A DNA stretch of 64,000 nt, taken from contig NZ_BAABBV010000001.1 of NCBI RefSeq assembly GCF_039538145.1, forward strand, positions 1,798,001 through 1,862,000. Direction: 5' to 3'. Shown here piece after piece: positions 1 to 8,368 of this stretch (its first letter is position 1; every line of letters starts with the position of its first letter). Both the position numbers and the translations under genes were made by a program. Under the pieces are notes generated by a model that searched no databases, was not told the DNA's origin, and saw only the letters and a program-made list of their open reading frames with translations. This DNA comes from Gryllotalpicola daejeonensis (GTDB taxonomy: Bacteria; Actinomycetota; Actinomycetes; Actinomycetales; Microbacteriaceae).

Positions 1-682
1 CGATGTAGTCCTCAGAGAGGGTGGCGACCATCATGTTGCGCATGCCGAGCATCCAGCCGCCGATCGAGGACAGCACGATCGTGAGCGCAGGCAGGATGCC
101 GTAGTAGAGGGCGCTGCCGATGAACTGCAGCGAGAAGCCGGGAACGGTTGCTGCCACGTCATAGCCGCCCGCATAGGGGAACCACTGCACGACGCGGCTG
201 AGCAGCAGCACGAGGATCAGCGCGAGCCAGAAGTACGGCACCGCCTGGAACATGGTGGTGACGGGGATGAGGTTGTCGAGCCATGAGCCGCGCCGCCAGC
301 CCGCGAACATTCCCAGCGCGACGCCGATGATGAACGAGATGACCGTGGCGAGGCCCACGAGCGCGATGGTCCACGGCAGCGCCTGGCCGATGACCGTGCT
401 CACCTTCTCGGGGTAGTCGACCAGCGAGATGCCGAGGTTCCCGTGCAGCAGATTGACGAGGTAGTCGCCGTACTGCTGCCACCAGGTGCCGCCACCGCCG
501 CCCAGCGCGACCTCGATGGCGTGCTTCGTCTGGGGCGTGACCGGCTGCCCCGCCGCCGCCATCTTCGAGATGATCACGTCGACCGGATTTCCCGGCATCA
601 GCCGAGGAATGACGAAGTTGATCGTGATCGCCGCCCAGATCGCGACGACATAGAAGCCGATCTTCTGCAGGTAGAACCGCAT
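1..682 (-). CDS. ABC transporter permease, DppB/OppB type (3' end cut by window edge)
   Basis: Membrane permease of a binding-protein-dependent importer of the peptide/nickel/oligosaccharide class. The translation begins MRFYLQKIGFYVVAIWAAI, the usual first membrane segment of DppB-like proteins, followed by a periplasmic stretch with PGNPVD and then several hydrophobic helices (for example the segments starting TIALVGLATVISF and FWLALILVLLL). About 227 codons are present and the C-terminus lies outside the window. It sits downstream of the binding-protein gene, 80 bp away across a strong hairpin, so it is probably in the same transcript. The substrate cannot be read from the sequence. The ROK regulator nearby suggests a sugar rather than a peptide. 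Confidence 0.9.
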   Translation of the reverse strand, partial: MRFYLQKIGFYVVAIWAAITINFVIPRLMPGNPVDVIISKMAAAGQPVTPQTKHAIEVALGGGGGTWWQQYGDYLVNLLHGNLGISLVDYPEKVSTVIGQALPWTIALVGLATVISFIIGVALGMFAGWRRGSWLDNLIPVTTMFQAVPYFWLALILVLLLSRVVQWFPYAGGYDVAATVPGFSLQFIGSALYYGILPALTIVLSSIGGWMLGMRNMMVATLSEDYI

Positions 683-707
683 CTTCACTCTGCTTTCCCG
701 CGCGCGG

Positions 708-742
708 CGGTCGGGCGGGTGCGGGGCGCACCCGCCCGACCG
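708..742 (-). terminator. Intercistronic hairpin between binding-protein and permease genes
   Basis: A perfect 15-bp inverted repeat with a 5-nt loop (arms 708-722 and 728-742) lies between the stop of the binding-protein gene and the start of the permease. No T-run follows it. It therefore looks like an attenuator or mRNA-stabilising stem of the kind that keeps binding protein in excess over permease, rather than a full terminator. Confidence 0.6.
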
Positions 743-762
743 CCTGCGCTATCGCGTCCGGC

Positions 763-2463
763 TTACTTGCTGACCGGTCGGATCGTCTTCAGGACGATGC
801 CGACGCCCCAGTTGCCACCCCACGGCAGGGGGAACGCGTACTGGTTGTTCTGGCTCGGCCAGCCGGTGGCGTGCGAGTTGTTGTACTCCGCGAGCGCCTG
901 GTTCACGTAGATCGGAATGTAGGGCAGGTCCTTCACGATCTTGTCCTGGATCGTCTTGTAGGCAGCCTGCTCCTTGGTCTTGTCGTTGGTGCTGGCGAGC
1001 GTCTTGATCGCGTCATCGACCGCCGGGTCGGAGTAGCGCGAGACGTTCGTCGTCGCCGAGCCGCCGACCTTCGCGGTCGCCGCCGAGTTCAGGTACTGCG
1101 AGTACTGGAAGTACGGGTTCGACGAGGCACCCATGTTGATCGAGTTCAGCGAGAGCTGGTACTTGCCAGACACCTCCGCCTGCGTCCACGCGTTCTGGGC
1201 GACCTGGTTGACGGCGAGCTTGATGCCTGCCGCCTTGAACTGGCCCTGCAGCAGGGTGCAGACGGTGTCGTAGTCGGTCCAACCGGAGACGACGTTGATG
1301 CTCAGGTCGAGCTCCTTGCCGTCCTTCTCGTAGTAGCCCTTCGAGTTCAGCGTCCAGCCGTCGGCCTCGAGCGTGCTCTTGGCCTTCGCCGCGTCAGCGG
1401 TCTGCGGAACGGTGAGGTAGTCGGGGCTCGTGATCTGGTCCTTGTTGACCGTGTTCAGCAGCAGCGACGGCGAGGCCGGCTGCCCGAAGCCCGAGAGGGC
1501 CTGGTTGTTCAGCTGCGTGCGGTCCATCGCGTAGTACATCGCCTGGCGCACGGCGGCATCGGTCTGCGGTCCGGTGCAGCCGAGCGACGCGTTCGCGCAC
1601 GTGAACACCGCGGTCGTGGCCTGCGGGCTGTTCGAGTACGAGATGTTCTTGTGCTGCGCCACGATCTGCTTCAGCGTCGGCAGGAACGAGCCGACGTAGT
1701 CGACCTGGCCCGACTGCAGCGCCGACGTCACGGCATCCGCGTTCGACAGCGAGATGTAGCGCACCTGCGCGACCTTGGGCGCGGCGTCGCCGGTGCCCCA
1801 GTAGTGCGGATTCTTCACCAGCACGAAGCTCTGCGGGGTGAAGCTCTTGAGCATGTAGGGGCCGGTGCCGACGGGCTTCGTGTTGGTCGTCTTGGTCGGG
1901 TCGGCGATCTTCGACCAGATCTTCTGGGGAACGATGGGCTCGTTCCCGAGGATCTGCGGCTCGAGCGTGAAGGCCGTGGAGGGGAAGGTGACGGTGACGG
2001 TGCTGTCGTCGGTCTTCTCCGCCTTCCACTTCTGAGCAGAGGTGTTCAGCGCAGCGTTGTTCGAGATGAGGTTCAGGGTGTAGACGACGTCATCGGCCGT
2101 CTCAGCCGATCCGTCCGACCACTTGACGCCCTGGCGCAGCTTGACCGTCAGCACGGTGCCGTCGGCGTTCCAGCTGAAGGACTGGCCGAGCAGCGGCACC
2201 GGATCGCCCGCCGCCGCCTTGTTGTAGTAGAACAGCGGCTCGTAGATCACGCCGTTCGTCGGCTGCAGCCCGGAGCCGGTGGGGCTCAGCGGGTTGAAGT
2301 TCTCGGTGAAGTTGCCGACCTGGCCCGAGAACACCGTCACGGTGCTGTTCGACCCGGCCTTGGTGGTGCTGCCGCTCGAGCCTGAGCAGCCTGAGAGCGC
2401 GAGCGCGGCGGTCGCCGCGAGCGCAGCGGCGCCGATCAGCAGCCGCTTCCTGGTGGTTGTCAT
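763..2463 (-). CDS. ABC transporter substrate-binding lipoprotein, SBP_bac_5 (DppA/OppA) family
   Basis: Extracellular solute receptor for the adjacent ABC importer. The 566-residue product starts MTTTRKRLLIGAAALA with a basic, hydrophobic signal peptide and a lipobox LSGC around residue 24, so it should be a lipoprotein. Length and mature sequence fit family 5 binding proteins, including the region starting KLRQGVKWSDG typical of the family. The open frame extends further upstream, but the ATG at 2463 directly precedes the signal peptide and was chosen. The family binds peptides but in actinobacteria often oligosaccharides. The divergent ROK repressor favours the latter, which is inference. 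Confidence 0.93.
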   Translation of the reverse strand: MTTTRKRLLIGAAALAATAALALSGCSGSSGSTTKAGSNSTVTVFSGQVGNFTENFNPLSPTGSGLQPTNGVIYEPLFYYNKAAAGDPVPLLGQSFSWNADGTVLTVKLRQGVKWSDGSAETADDVVYTLNLISNNAALNTSAQKWKAEKTDDSTVTVTFPSTAFTLEPQILGNEPIVPQKIWSKIADPTKTTNTKPVGTGPYMLKSFTPQSFVLVKNPHYWGTGDAAPKVAQVRYISLSNADAVTSALQSGQVDYVGSFLPTLKQIVAQHKNISYSNSPQATTAVFTCANASLGCTGPQTDAAVRQAMYYAMDRTQLNNQALSGFGQPASPSLLLNTVNKDQITSPDYLTVPQTADAAKAKSTLEADGWTLNSKGYYEKDGKELDLSINVVSGWTDYDTVCTLLQGQFKAAGIKLAVNQVAQNAWTQAEVSGKYQLSLNSINMGASSNPYFQYSQYLNSAATAKVGGSATTNVSRYSDPAVDDAIKTLASTNDKTKEQAAYKTIQDKIVKDLPYIPIYVNQALAEYNNSHATGWPSQNNQYAFPLPWGGNWGVGIVLKTIRPVSK

Positions 2464-2549
2464 CGTTGACCCTTCAGTGGAGGTGGGAAGGCAGGTGGTG
2501 CTTCCAGCGACCGAGCCCGGGTCAGCGCTGACCTCGACACTGCGGCGCG

Positions 2550-2586
2550 TTGACACTTTTTTAGAGGACTTTATAAAGCCCGTCAA
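2550..2586. promoter_or_regulatory. Overlapping divergent promoters with palindromic operator candidate
   Basis: Two face-to-face promoters can be drawn. On the plus strand TTGACA (2550-2555) and TATAAA (2572-2577) have a 16-nt spacer and serve the ROK gene. On the minus strand TTGACG (2581-2586) and TAAAAA (2558-2563) have a 17-nt spacer and serve the binding-protein gene. The palindrome CTTTATAAAG (2569-2578) lies inside both. A repressor bound there would silence both directions, as expected for an autoregulated ROK repressor. Confidence 0.6.
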
Positions 2587-2653
2587 GTTAGTACGATGTC
2601 TCTGCGCGTCACAATGAGGTAACGCGTTGCCCCGCGACCCGAGAGGAGACCCC

Positions 2654-3871
2654 ATGGCCCGCGGCCGCGTCTCCCTGTCGACGGGCACGAGCAAAGGCCT
2701 CGTGCTCGACCTGATTCGCACCCTCGGCCCGGTCAGTCGCACCGACCTCGCCGCCGAGACCGGTCTCACGGCCGCGACCATGTCGAACGTCGTGCGGCAG
2801 CTGCTCGACGAGGGGCTCATCCATGAGGCGGGGCTCGGGCGCCCCAACGGAGGTCGCCCCGTCGTGCTGCTCGAGGTCGACACCTCGGCGCGCTACGCCG
2901 TCGGGCTGCAGCTCGGCGCGGAATCCATCACCTACGTCGTCGTGAACCTGCGCGGCGCGGTCGTCGGGCGCCTGCGCGCGCCCGGAGTCGGCGCGAGCGA
3001 GCCGACCGAGATGATCGCCGCGCTCGTCGCGCAGATCCGCCACATCCTTCTCGGGCTCGGCATCGACGAGCAGCTGGTCGTCGGCATCGGCGTCGTCGCC
3101 CCCGGCCCGGTGGACGTCGCGCGCGGCATGGTGATCGGGCCGACGCACATGGATGCCTGGCACAACGTCCCCCTGCGCGACCTGATCGCCGAGGCGACCG
3201 GCCTGCCCGTGGTCTTCGACAACGATGCGACCGCCGCCGCACTGGGCGACTTCTGGGGCGGAGCCACCGAGGGCGCACGCGCCCACGCGACCGTCTACAT
3301 GGGGCTCGGCGTCGGCGCCGGCGTCCTCATCGACGGAACCGTGTTCCGCGGCGCGAGCTCGAACTCGGCCGAGCTCGGACACATCGTGATCGCGACGGAT
3401 GCCTCAGGCCGCCGCCTCATCGCCGAGGATCTCGCCGACCCGACCGCGGTCGTGCGGGCCGCGCACGAGCACCCCGACGAGGTCGGCCGCCTCGGCCTCG
3501 CCGGCGATGAGTTCGCCCAGTTCACGGCGCTGGCGAAGGCCTCGACGCGCGGCGATGAGTTCGCGACCGGCCTGCTCGAGGAATCCGCTCGTCATCTCGC
3601 GACGGCCGTGACGTCGCTCGCGAACCTCTTCGACCTCGACTCGATCACGCTCGCCGGGCCCGCGTTCGCGATCGCGGGGTCGATCTATCTGAAGGTGATC
3701 GATTCCCAGGTCAACGCGGATTTCTTCGCCAGGTCGCAGCACGGGATCCGGGTGAAGCTGTCGCCGCAGATGCAGGATGCCGCGGCCGTCGGCGCCGCGA
3801 CGCTGGTGCTGCAGTCCGAGCTCGCGCCCCGCACGATGGGGCTCGCCCCGCACCACTCGCTGGTCCAGTAG
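2654..3871 (+). CDS. ROK-family transcriptional regulator (XylR/NagC type)
   Basis: Cytoplasmic sugar-responsive repressor of 405 residues. An N-terminal winged helix (about residues 15-58, containing SRTDLAAETGLTAATMSNVV) is followed by a ROK/ASKHA kinase-like fold with PGPVD, FDNDATAAALGDFWGG and ELGHIVI. The ATG at 2654 follows a GAGAGGAG ribosome site; a TTG at 2627 is possible but less likely. Oddly, the cysteine cluster (CxCGxxGCxE) that normally follows ELGH and binds zinc is absent: the sequence continues IATDASGRRLIAEDL. It is divergent from the binding-protein gene and probably controls it. Confidence 0.9.
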   Translation: MARGRVSLSTGTSKGLVLDLIRTLGPVSRTDLAAETGLTAATMSNVVRQLLDEGLIHEAGLGRPNGGRPVVLLEVDTSARYAVGLQLGAESITYVVVNLRGAVVGRLRAPGVGASEPTEMIAALVAQIRHILLGLGIDEQLVVGIGVVAPGPVDVARGMVIGPTHMDAWHNVPLRDLIAEATGLPVVFDNDATAAALGDFWGGATEGARAHATVYMGLGVGAGVLIDGTVFRGASSNSAELGHIVIATDASGRRLIAEDLADPTAVVRAAHEHPDEVGRLGLAGDEFAQFTALAKASTRGDEFATGLLEESARHLATAVTSLANLFDLDSITLAGPAFAIAGSIYLKVIDSQVNADFFARSQHGIRVKLSPQMQDAAAVGAATLVLQSELAPRTMGLAPHHSLVQ

Positions 3872-3879
3872 CCCGCATC

Positions 3880-3956
3880 CCGCGCTGGTCGAGTCGCCCC
3901 GCACCCGCGCTGGTCGAGCCGCCCGCGCGAAGCCGGGCGTATCGAGACGCCGTCCT
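3880..3956. repeat. Dispersed palindromic repeat (CTGGTCGAG ... TATCGAGAC family)
   Basis: Two imperfect copies of CGCTGGTCGAG sit in tandem. The second runs into GCCCGCGCGAAGCCGGGC and TATCGAGACG, a stem-forming unit. Similar units are common between genes in Microbacteriaceae. It separates the ROK gene from the convergent SDR gene and may act as a transcription end. Confidence 0.6.
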
Positions 3957-3962
3957 GACCGG

Positions 3963-4781
3963 CTACACCCCCAGCCGGAATCCTCCGTCGCTCGACATCA
4001 CCTCGCCGACGACCCAGCGCCCCTCTGGGCCGACCAGCCACGCGATCAGCCGCGCCACGTCGTCCGGCGCCCCGAAGCGCCCCAGCGGCATCGCGGCCTT
4101 CAGCTCGTCGAGCGCCTCGGGGCGGTCGGTCGTCTCGGGGTCGAGGTACCCGGTGTTCGTCGGCCCGGGGTTCACCGTGTTCAGCAGCACTCCGCGCGTC
4201 AGCAGCTCGGCGGCGGCCGACTGCGTCGACCCGGCGAGCGCGGCCTTCGACGCGGCATACGCGAACTCACTCACCATCGGTCCGAACAGCTGCCCGCTCG
4301 TGAACCAGATCGCGCGGGCCGTGTTCTCTTCGGTGCCGTCCCATTCGAACAGCTCGGCGAAGCGCTTCGTGAGCAGCATGGTCGCGCGTGCGTTCACGGC
4401 CCAGTGCCCCTCGAGCTTCTCGGGCGTCATCTCGAGCAGTGTGCCGTCGCCGCCCGAGCGCGCGTGGTTGCAGACGAGGATGTCGAGCCGGCCGGTGACG
4501 CCGGCGGCCCGCTCGATGAGAGGAGCCGCGGCTGAGGCATCCGCCAGATCTGCGTGAAAATCAGCCAGCTGCGCACCGTCACTGAGCGCTGAGCGGATGC
4601 CTGCCCGCACCGCCTCGACGTCCGCACCGCCCCACGGCTGGTCTGCGTCATGCGGGGCGAAATGGTGCACCACGACGCTCGCACCGAGCTGCGCGAGCCG
4701 CACCGCGACCGCGTAGCCGATGCCCTTCGGCCGCGAGACGCCGGTGACAAGCGCGGTGCGCCCAGCAAGAGGAGAAGTCAT
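3963..4781 (-). CDS. SDR-family oxidoreductase
   Basis: NAD(P)-dependent short-chain dehydrogenase of 272 residues, classical length. The Rossmann motif appears as TGVSRPKGIG near residue 14 and the catalytic YxxxK as YAASK in EFAYAASKAAL, preceded by a conserved serine region. It resembles 3-oxoacyl-ACP reductase-like proteins, but no substrate can be assigned. It is convergent with the ROK gene and divergent from the ctaG-like gene, with only about 40 bp between their 5' ends. Confidence 0.85.
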   Translation of the reverse strand: MTSPLAGRTALVTGVSRPKGIGYAVAVRLAQLGASVVVHHFAPHDADQPWGGADVEAVRAGIRSALSDGAQLADFHADLADASAAAPLIERAAGVTGRLDILVCNHARSGGDGTLLEMTPEKLEGHWAVNARATMLLTKRFAELFEWDGTEENTARAIWFTSGQLFGPMVSEFAYAASKAALAGSTQSAAAELLTRGVLLNTVNPGPTNTGYLDPETTDRPEALDELKAAMPLGRFGAPDDVARLIAWLVGPEGRWVVGEVMSSDGGFRLGV

Positions 4782-4894
4782 GGGTACATGCTGGTACCTG
4801 GCTAGAGAGGAACACCACCACGCCCCCGATTCCGGTCTTCCTGACCACCTTCTCGTTCGACCCCGTCGCCGCGCTCGCGATCGCGATCGGGGCG

Positions 4895-5716
4895 GTGCTG
4901 TACACCTGGGGGCTCGTGGTGCTCGCGCGGCGCGGCGAGCGCTGGCCGGCGTGGCGGGCCTGGTGCTTCTATCTGCTGGGGCTCGGGTCGTACGCGTGGA
5001 TCCAGTTCGGGTTCCTCGGCACCTGGTCGCATGACCTGCGCTGGGCGTTCACGACGCGCATCGCGCTGCTGATCTTCCTGACGCCGATGATGGTCGCGCT
5101 CGGCATGCCGATCACCCTCATGCGGCGCACCTTCGCGCCGGCCGGCCTGCGCGTGCTCGAAGCCGTGCTGCGGTCGTGGCCCATGCGGCTCATGGGCAAC
5201 GCGATCTTCGCGCCGCTCGTGCCGCTCATCGGCTTCCTGTTCTTCCTGACGCCCGCCGCGGGGCCGCTGCGGCTCGACCCGGGCTGGTCGATCGCGATCA
5301 CGCTGCTCGTGCCGTTCATCGGACTGCTGATCACCCTGCCGATCACCGAGGACACCGAGCACCGCTCGAGCACGTTCATCATCTACGAGTTCCTGCTCGC
5401 GATCGTCGAGCTGCTGCTCGACTCGATTCCCGGCATCCTGCTGCGCCTCAACGGCTCGGTGCTCGACGGGGTCGCGGCTGCGACGCACACCGTCGCCGGC
5501 GCCGCGCTGCCGCACTGGTTCCCGAACCCGCTGCACGACCAGCACCTGTCGGGCGACTTCCTGTGGTTCCTCGCCGAGGTCGCCGACCTGCCGGTGATCA
5601 TCGCGCTGTTCACGCGCTGGTCACGCGTCGACAAGCGTGACGCGAAGAAGGTCGACGAGCTGAGCGATGAGGAGTACGAGGCCGCGGTGCGCGCGCACCT
5701 GGGGCAGCGGGGGTAG
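4895..5716 (+). CDS. Cytochrome c oxidase assembly protein, CtaG (caa3) family; true start probably upstream
   Basis: Integral membrane protein of the CtaG_Cox11-like (PF09678) family, thought to help assemble the copper centre of cytochrome c oxidase. Multiple hydrophobic helices and the stretches TWSHDLRWAFT and HWFPNPLHDQHLSGDFLW match the family. The only ATG/GTG/TTG in frame is the GTG at 4895, which falls inside the first membrane helix. The frame stays open upstream and encodes PPIPVFLTTFSFDPVAALAI, the usual N-terminus. An ACG at 4820 follows a GAGAGG site at 4805-4810, so initiation at a rare codon there (298 residues) is plausible. Confidence 0.85.
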   Translation: MLYTWGLVVLARRGERWPAWRAWCFYLLGLGSYAWIQFGFLGTWSHDLRWAFTTRIALLIFLTPMMVALGMPITLMRRTFAPAGLRVLEAVLRSWPMRLMGNAIFAPLVPLIGFLFFLTPAAGPLRLDPGWSIAITLLVPFIGLLITLPITEDTEHRSSTFIIYEFLLAIVELLLDSIPGILLRLNGSVLDGVAAATHTVAGAALPHWFPNPLHDQHLSGDFLWFLAEVADLPVIIALFTRWSRVDKRDAKKVDELSDEEYEAAVRAHLGQRG

Positions 5717-5735
5717 CCCGGGCCGCGGCGCGTCC

Positions 5736-5895
5736 GCGTGCCGGCTCGCACGTCCGCGTGGCGCTCGCACGTCCGCGTGGCCGCTGCTGCGTCCATGTGG
5801 CGCTCGTGCGTCCGCTGTGCCGGGCACAGTTGCGCCAAGTGGGCACACCTACGTGCGCAACGGGCACAGTCGCGTGCGCAACGGGCACAGCGGCG
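5736..5895. repeat. Two adjacent arrays of degenerate 19-21 bp tandem repeats
   Basis: Between the ctaG-like gene and lysS about 160 bp consist of imperfect tandem units. The first array repeats CTCGCACGTCCGCGTGGC about four times with increasing drift. The second repeats GTGCGCAACGGGCACAG about three times. No reading frame is supported. Role unknown; it lies just past the 3' end of lysS. Confidence 0.65.
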
Positions 5896-5902
5896 GCGGG
5901 CG

Positions 5903-7420
5903 CTACTTGACGAGCGGGAACAGGATCGTCTCGCGGATGCCGAGACCGGTCAGCGCCATCAGCAGACGGTCGACGCCCATGCCCATACCGCCCGACGGCG
6001 GCATCCCGAATTCGAGCGCACGCAGGAAGTCCTCGTCGACCCGCATCGCCTCGTCGTCGCCGGCCGCGGCGAGCGCGGCCTGCGCCACGAAGCGCTCGCG
6101 CTGGATGACCGGGTCGACGAGCTCCGAGTAGCCGGTGGCGAGCTCGAAGCCCCGCACATAGAGGTCCCACTTCTCGACGACGCCCGGAATCGAGCGGTGC
6201 TGGCGCGTCAGCGGAGAGGTGTCGAGCGGGAAGTCCATCACGAAGGTCGGCCGGGTGAGGCCGCCCTTCACGAAGTGCTCCCACAGCTCTTCGATGTACT
6301 TGCCGTGGATCGGGTGCTTGATCTCGATGCCCTCACGCGCGGCGAGCTCAGCGAGTTCCTCGACAGGGGTCGACGGGGTGAACAACGTGCCCGCCGCCGC
6401 GTTCAGCGAGTCGTACATCGAGATGCGGTCCCACTGGCCGCCCAAGTCGAACTCGGTGCCGTCGGCCCAGGTCACCACGTGCGAGCCGTTCGTCGCGAGC
6501 GCGGCGTCCTGAATGAGCTGCTGGGTGAGGTCGGCGATCGTGTTGTAGTCGCCGTAGGCCTGGTAGGCCTCGATCATCTCGAACTCGGGCGAGTGGGTGG
6601 AGTCGGCGCCCTCGTTGCGGAAGTTGCGCGCGATCTCGTAGACGCGGTCGATGCCGCCGACGACGGCGCGCTTGAGGAACAGCTCGGGCGCGATCGACAG
6701 GTAGAGCTCGGTGTCGAACGCGTTCGAGTGCGTGACGAAGGGCCGAGCGGATGCCCCGCCGTGCATGGTCTGCAGCTTCGGGGTGCTGACTTCCAGGAAT
6801 CCGTTCTTCGCGAACGTCTCGCGCACGCTCGCCGTCGCCTTGGCGCGCGTGATGACCGTGCGCCGCGCCTGCTCGCGCTGGATCAGGTCGAGGTAGCGCG
6901 AGCGCACGCGGGTCTCTTCGGAGAGCTCCTTGTACATGTTCGGCAGCGGCAGGATCGCCTTGGCCGCGATCTGCCACTCGTCGACCATGATCGACAGCTC
7001 GCCGCGCCGTGACGAGATGACCTCGCCGTGCACGAACACGTGGTCGCCGAGGTCGACGAGCTCCTTCCAGCGCTGCAGGCTCTCTTCGCCGACCGAGGCG
7101 AGCGACACCATCGCCTGAATGCGCGAGCCGTCGCCCGCCTGCAGCACCGCGAAGCACAGCTTGCCCGTGTTGCGCTGGTTCACGACGCGGCCGGCGAGCC
7201 CGACGACCTCGCCAGAGGTCTCGTCGGCGGCGAGCGACCCCCACTTCGCGCGCACCTCGGGGATCGTCGTGGTCACCGGCAGCGTCACGGGGTACGCGCC
7301 GCCCGCCAGATCGGATGCCTCTGCCTGCAGTCGCTCGCGCTTGGCCAGGCGCACGGCCTTCTGCTCGTTGATCTCCTCAGGCGTCGGCTCGGGGGTCTCG
7401 TCGATGGGCTGCTCGGCCAT
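5903..7420 (-). CDS. lysS: Lysyl-tRNA synthetase, class II
   Basis: Charges tRNA-Lys with lysine in the cytoplasm. The 505-residue length is normal for bacterial LysS. The N-terminal OB-fold (about residues 60-160) includes VVGLAGRVVNQRNTGKLCF. The class II core has RSRYLDL, the motif 2 region with ARNFRNEG and the motif 3 region GMGMGVDRLLM near the C-terminus. The ATG at 7420 follows a GAAGGAAA ribosome site. It is likely transcribed from upstream together with the panC group, from which it is separated by 48 bp carrying a dispersed repeat. Confidence 0.97.
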   Translation of the reverse strand: MAEQPIDETPEPTPEEINEQKAVRLAKRERLQAEASDLAGGAYPVTLPVTTTIPEVRAKWGSLAADETSGEVVGLAGRVVNQRNTGKLCFAVLQAGDGSRIQAMVSLASVGEESLQRWKELVDLGDHVFVHGEVISSRRGELSIMVDEWQIAAKAILPLPNMYKELSEETRVRSRYLDLIQREQARRTVITRAKATASVRETFAKNGFLEVSTPKLQTMHGGASARPFVTHSNAFDTELYLSIAPELFLKRAVVGGIDRVYEIARNFRNEGADSTHSPEFEMIEAYQAYGDYNTIADLTQQLIQDAALATNGSHVVTWADGTEFDLGGQWDRISMYDSLNAAAGTLFTPSTPVEELAELAAREGIEIKHPIHGKYIEELWEHFVKGGLTRPTFVMDFPLDTSPLTRQHRSIPGVVEKWDLYVRGFELATGYSELVDPVIQRERFVAQAALAAAGDDEAMRVDEDFLRALEFGMPPSGGMGMGVDRLLMALTGLGIRETILFPLVK

Positions 7421-7440
7421 GGATTTCCTTCGTCTGGCAG

Positions 7441-7474
7441 GCTTCGAGACGCGCGCTTCGCGTGCTCCTCAGCC
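7441..7474. repeat. Dispersed palindromic repeat, TTCGAGACGCGCG...GTGCTCCTCA type
   Basis: A short stem-forming unit related to those at 10086-10146 and 19203-19243. It overlaps the 3' end of panC and supplies its stop codon (TGA, read from 7469-7471), so the panC C-terminus is partly set by the repeat. Confidence 0.55.
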
Positions 7475-8368
7475 AGCGGGCGTGGTGCTGAAAGTGAGGG
7501 GTGCGTTGTCGATCAGGCGGGTCGCGCCCACACGGGCAGCGACCAGAATCAGACCGTCGCCCGTCGCGTCGTCTTCCAGCGGCAAGAGCGTCGCCGGATC
7601 GACGATGACCAGGTAGTCAAGCCTAACGTCCGGCTGCTGGTCGAATCGTGCGAGCGCCGCCTCGCGCGCGGCCGCGACATTTTCATGGCGAGCGGATGCC
7701 TCGACCGCAGCCCGGAGGGAGGCGGAGAGCGTCAGCGCCAGCACTCGCTCGCTCTCCGACAGGTAGCGGTTGCGGCTCGAGAGGGCGAGCCCGTCGAGCT
7801 CGCGCACGGTGCGCACCGCCTCGATCTCGATCGGCAGGTTCAGGTCGGCGACCATCTGGCGCACGAGGAAGGCCTGCTGGGCATCCTTCTGCCCGAACAG
7901 CGCGACGTCGGGCTGCACGATGTTGAACAGCTTGCTGACGACGGTCAGCATGCCGTCGAAGTGCCCGGGGCGCGAGGCGCCCTCATAGAGCTCCCCCACC
8001 TGCCCCGCGTGCACGGTCGTCTGCGAGGCTCCGGCCGGGTACATCTCGTCGACGGCCGGTGCGAACACCGCGTCGGCGCTTCCGGCGAGCGCCGCGAGGT
8101 CGGCGTCGAGGGTGCGGGGGTATCGGGCGAAGTCCTCGTTCGGCCCGAACTGCAGCGGGTTCACGAAGATCGAGACGATCACGAGGTCGGCGAGCTCCCG
8201 CGCGCGGGCGACCAGAGCGAGGTGGCCGTCGTGCAGCGCACCCATGGTGGGCACGAGCGCGATGCGGCGGCCGGCGGCGCGAGCGGCGCGCACCAGCTCG
8301 CGAGTCGCCGCGATCGTGCCGAGCACGGTCGGCGCGGCCGGAGTGGTCTGAGTCTCAGTGCAGGTCAT
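7469..8368 (-). CDS. panC: Pantothenate synthetase (pantoate-beta-alanine ligase)
   Basis: Joins pantoate and beta-alanine with ATP, the last step of vitamin B5 synthesis. The 299-residue product has the nucleotidyltransferase signature VPTMGALHDGHLALV around residues 39-53, with the HDGH version of the HIGH motif, then FVNPLQFGPNEDFARYPRT and SSRNRYLSESER (KMSKS-like loop region). It overlaps the upstream DUF2520 gene by 4 nt (ATGA), indicating translational coupling. A few extra N-terminal residues (MTCTETQTTPAAPTV) look family-atypical and could be trimmed. Confidence 0.96.
   Translation of the reverse strand: MTCTETQTTPAAPTVLGTIAATRELVRAARAAGRRIALVPTMGALHDGHLALVARARELADLVIVSIFVNPLQFGPNEDFARYPRTLDADLAALAGSADAVFAPAVDEMYPAGASQTTVHAGQVGELYEGASRPGHFDGMLTVVSKLFNIVQPDVALFGQKDAQQAFLVRQMVADLNLPIEIEAVRTVRELDGLALSSRNRYLSESERVLALTLSASLRAAVEASARHENVAAAREAALARFDQQPDVRLDYLVIVDPATLLPLEDDATGDGLILVAARVGATRLIDNAPLTFSTTPAG

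Noticed and set aside
763..2883. Extended 706-codon version of the binding-protein gene
   Set aside because: The upstream 140 codons run antisense to the ROK gene and through its promoter; the lipoprotein signal peptide fixes the start at 2463.
5736..5895. CRISPR-like array
   Set aside because: Units are contiguous and degenerate without unique spacers, and no cas gene is present anywhere in the window.
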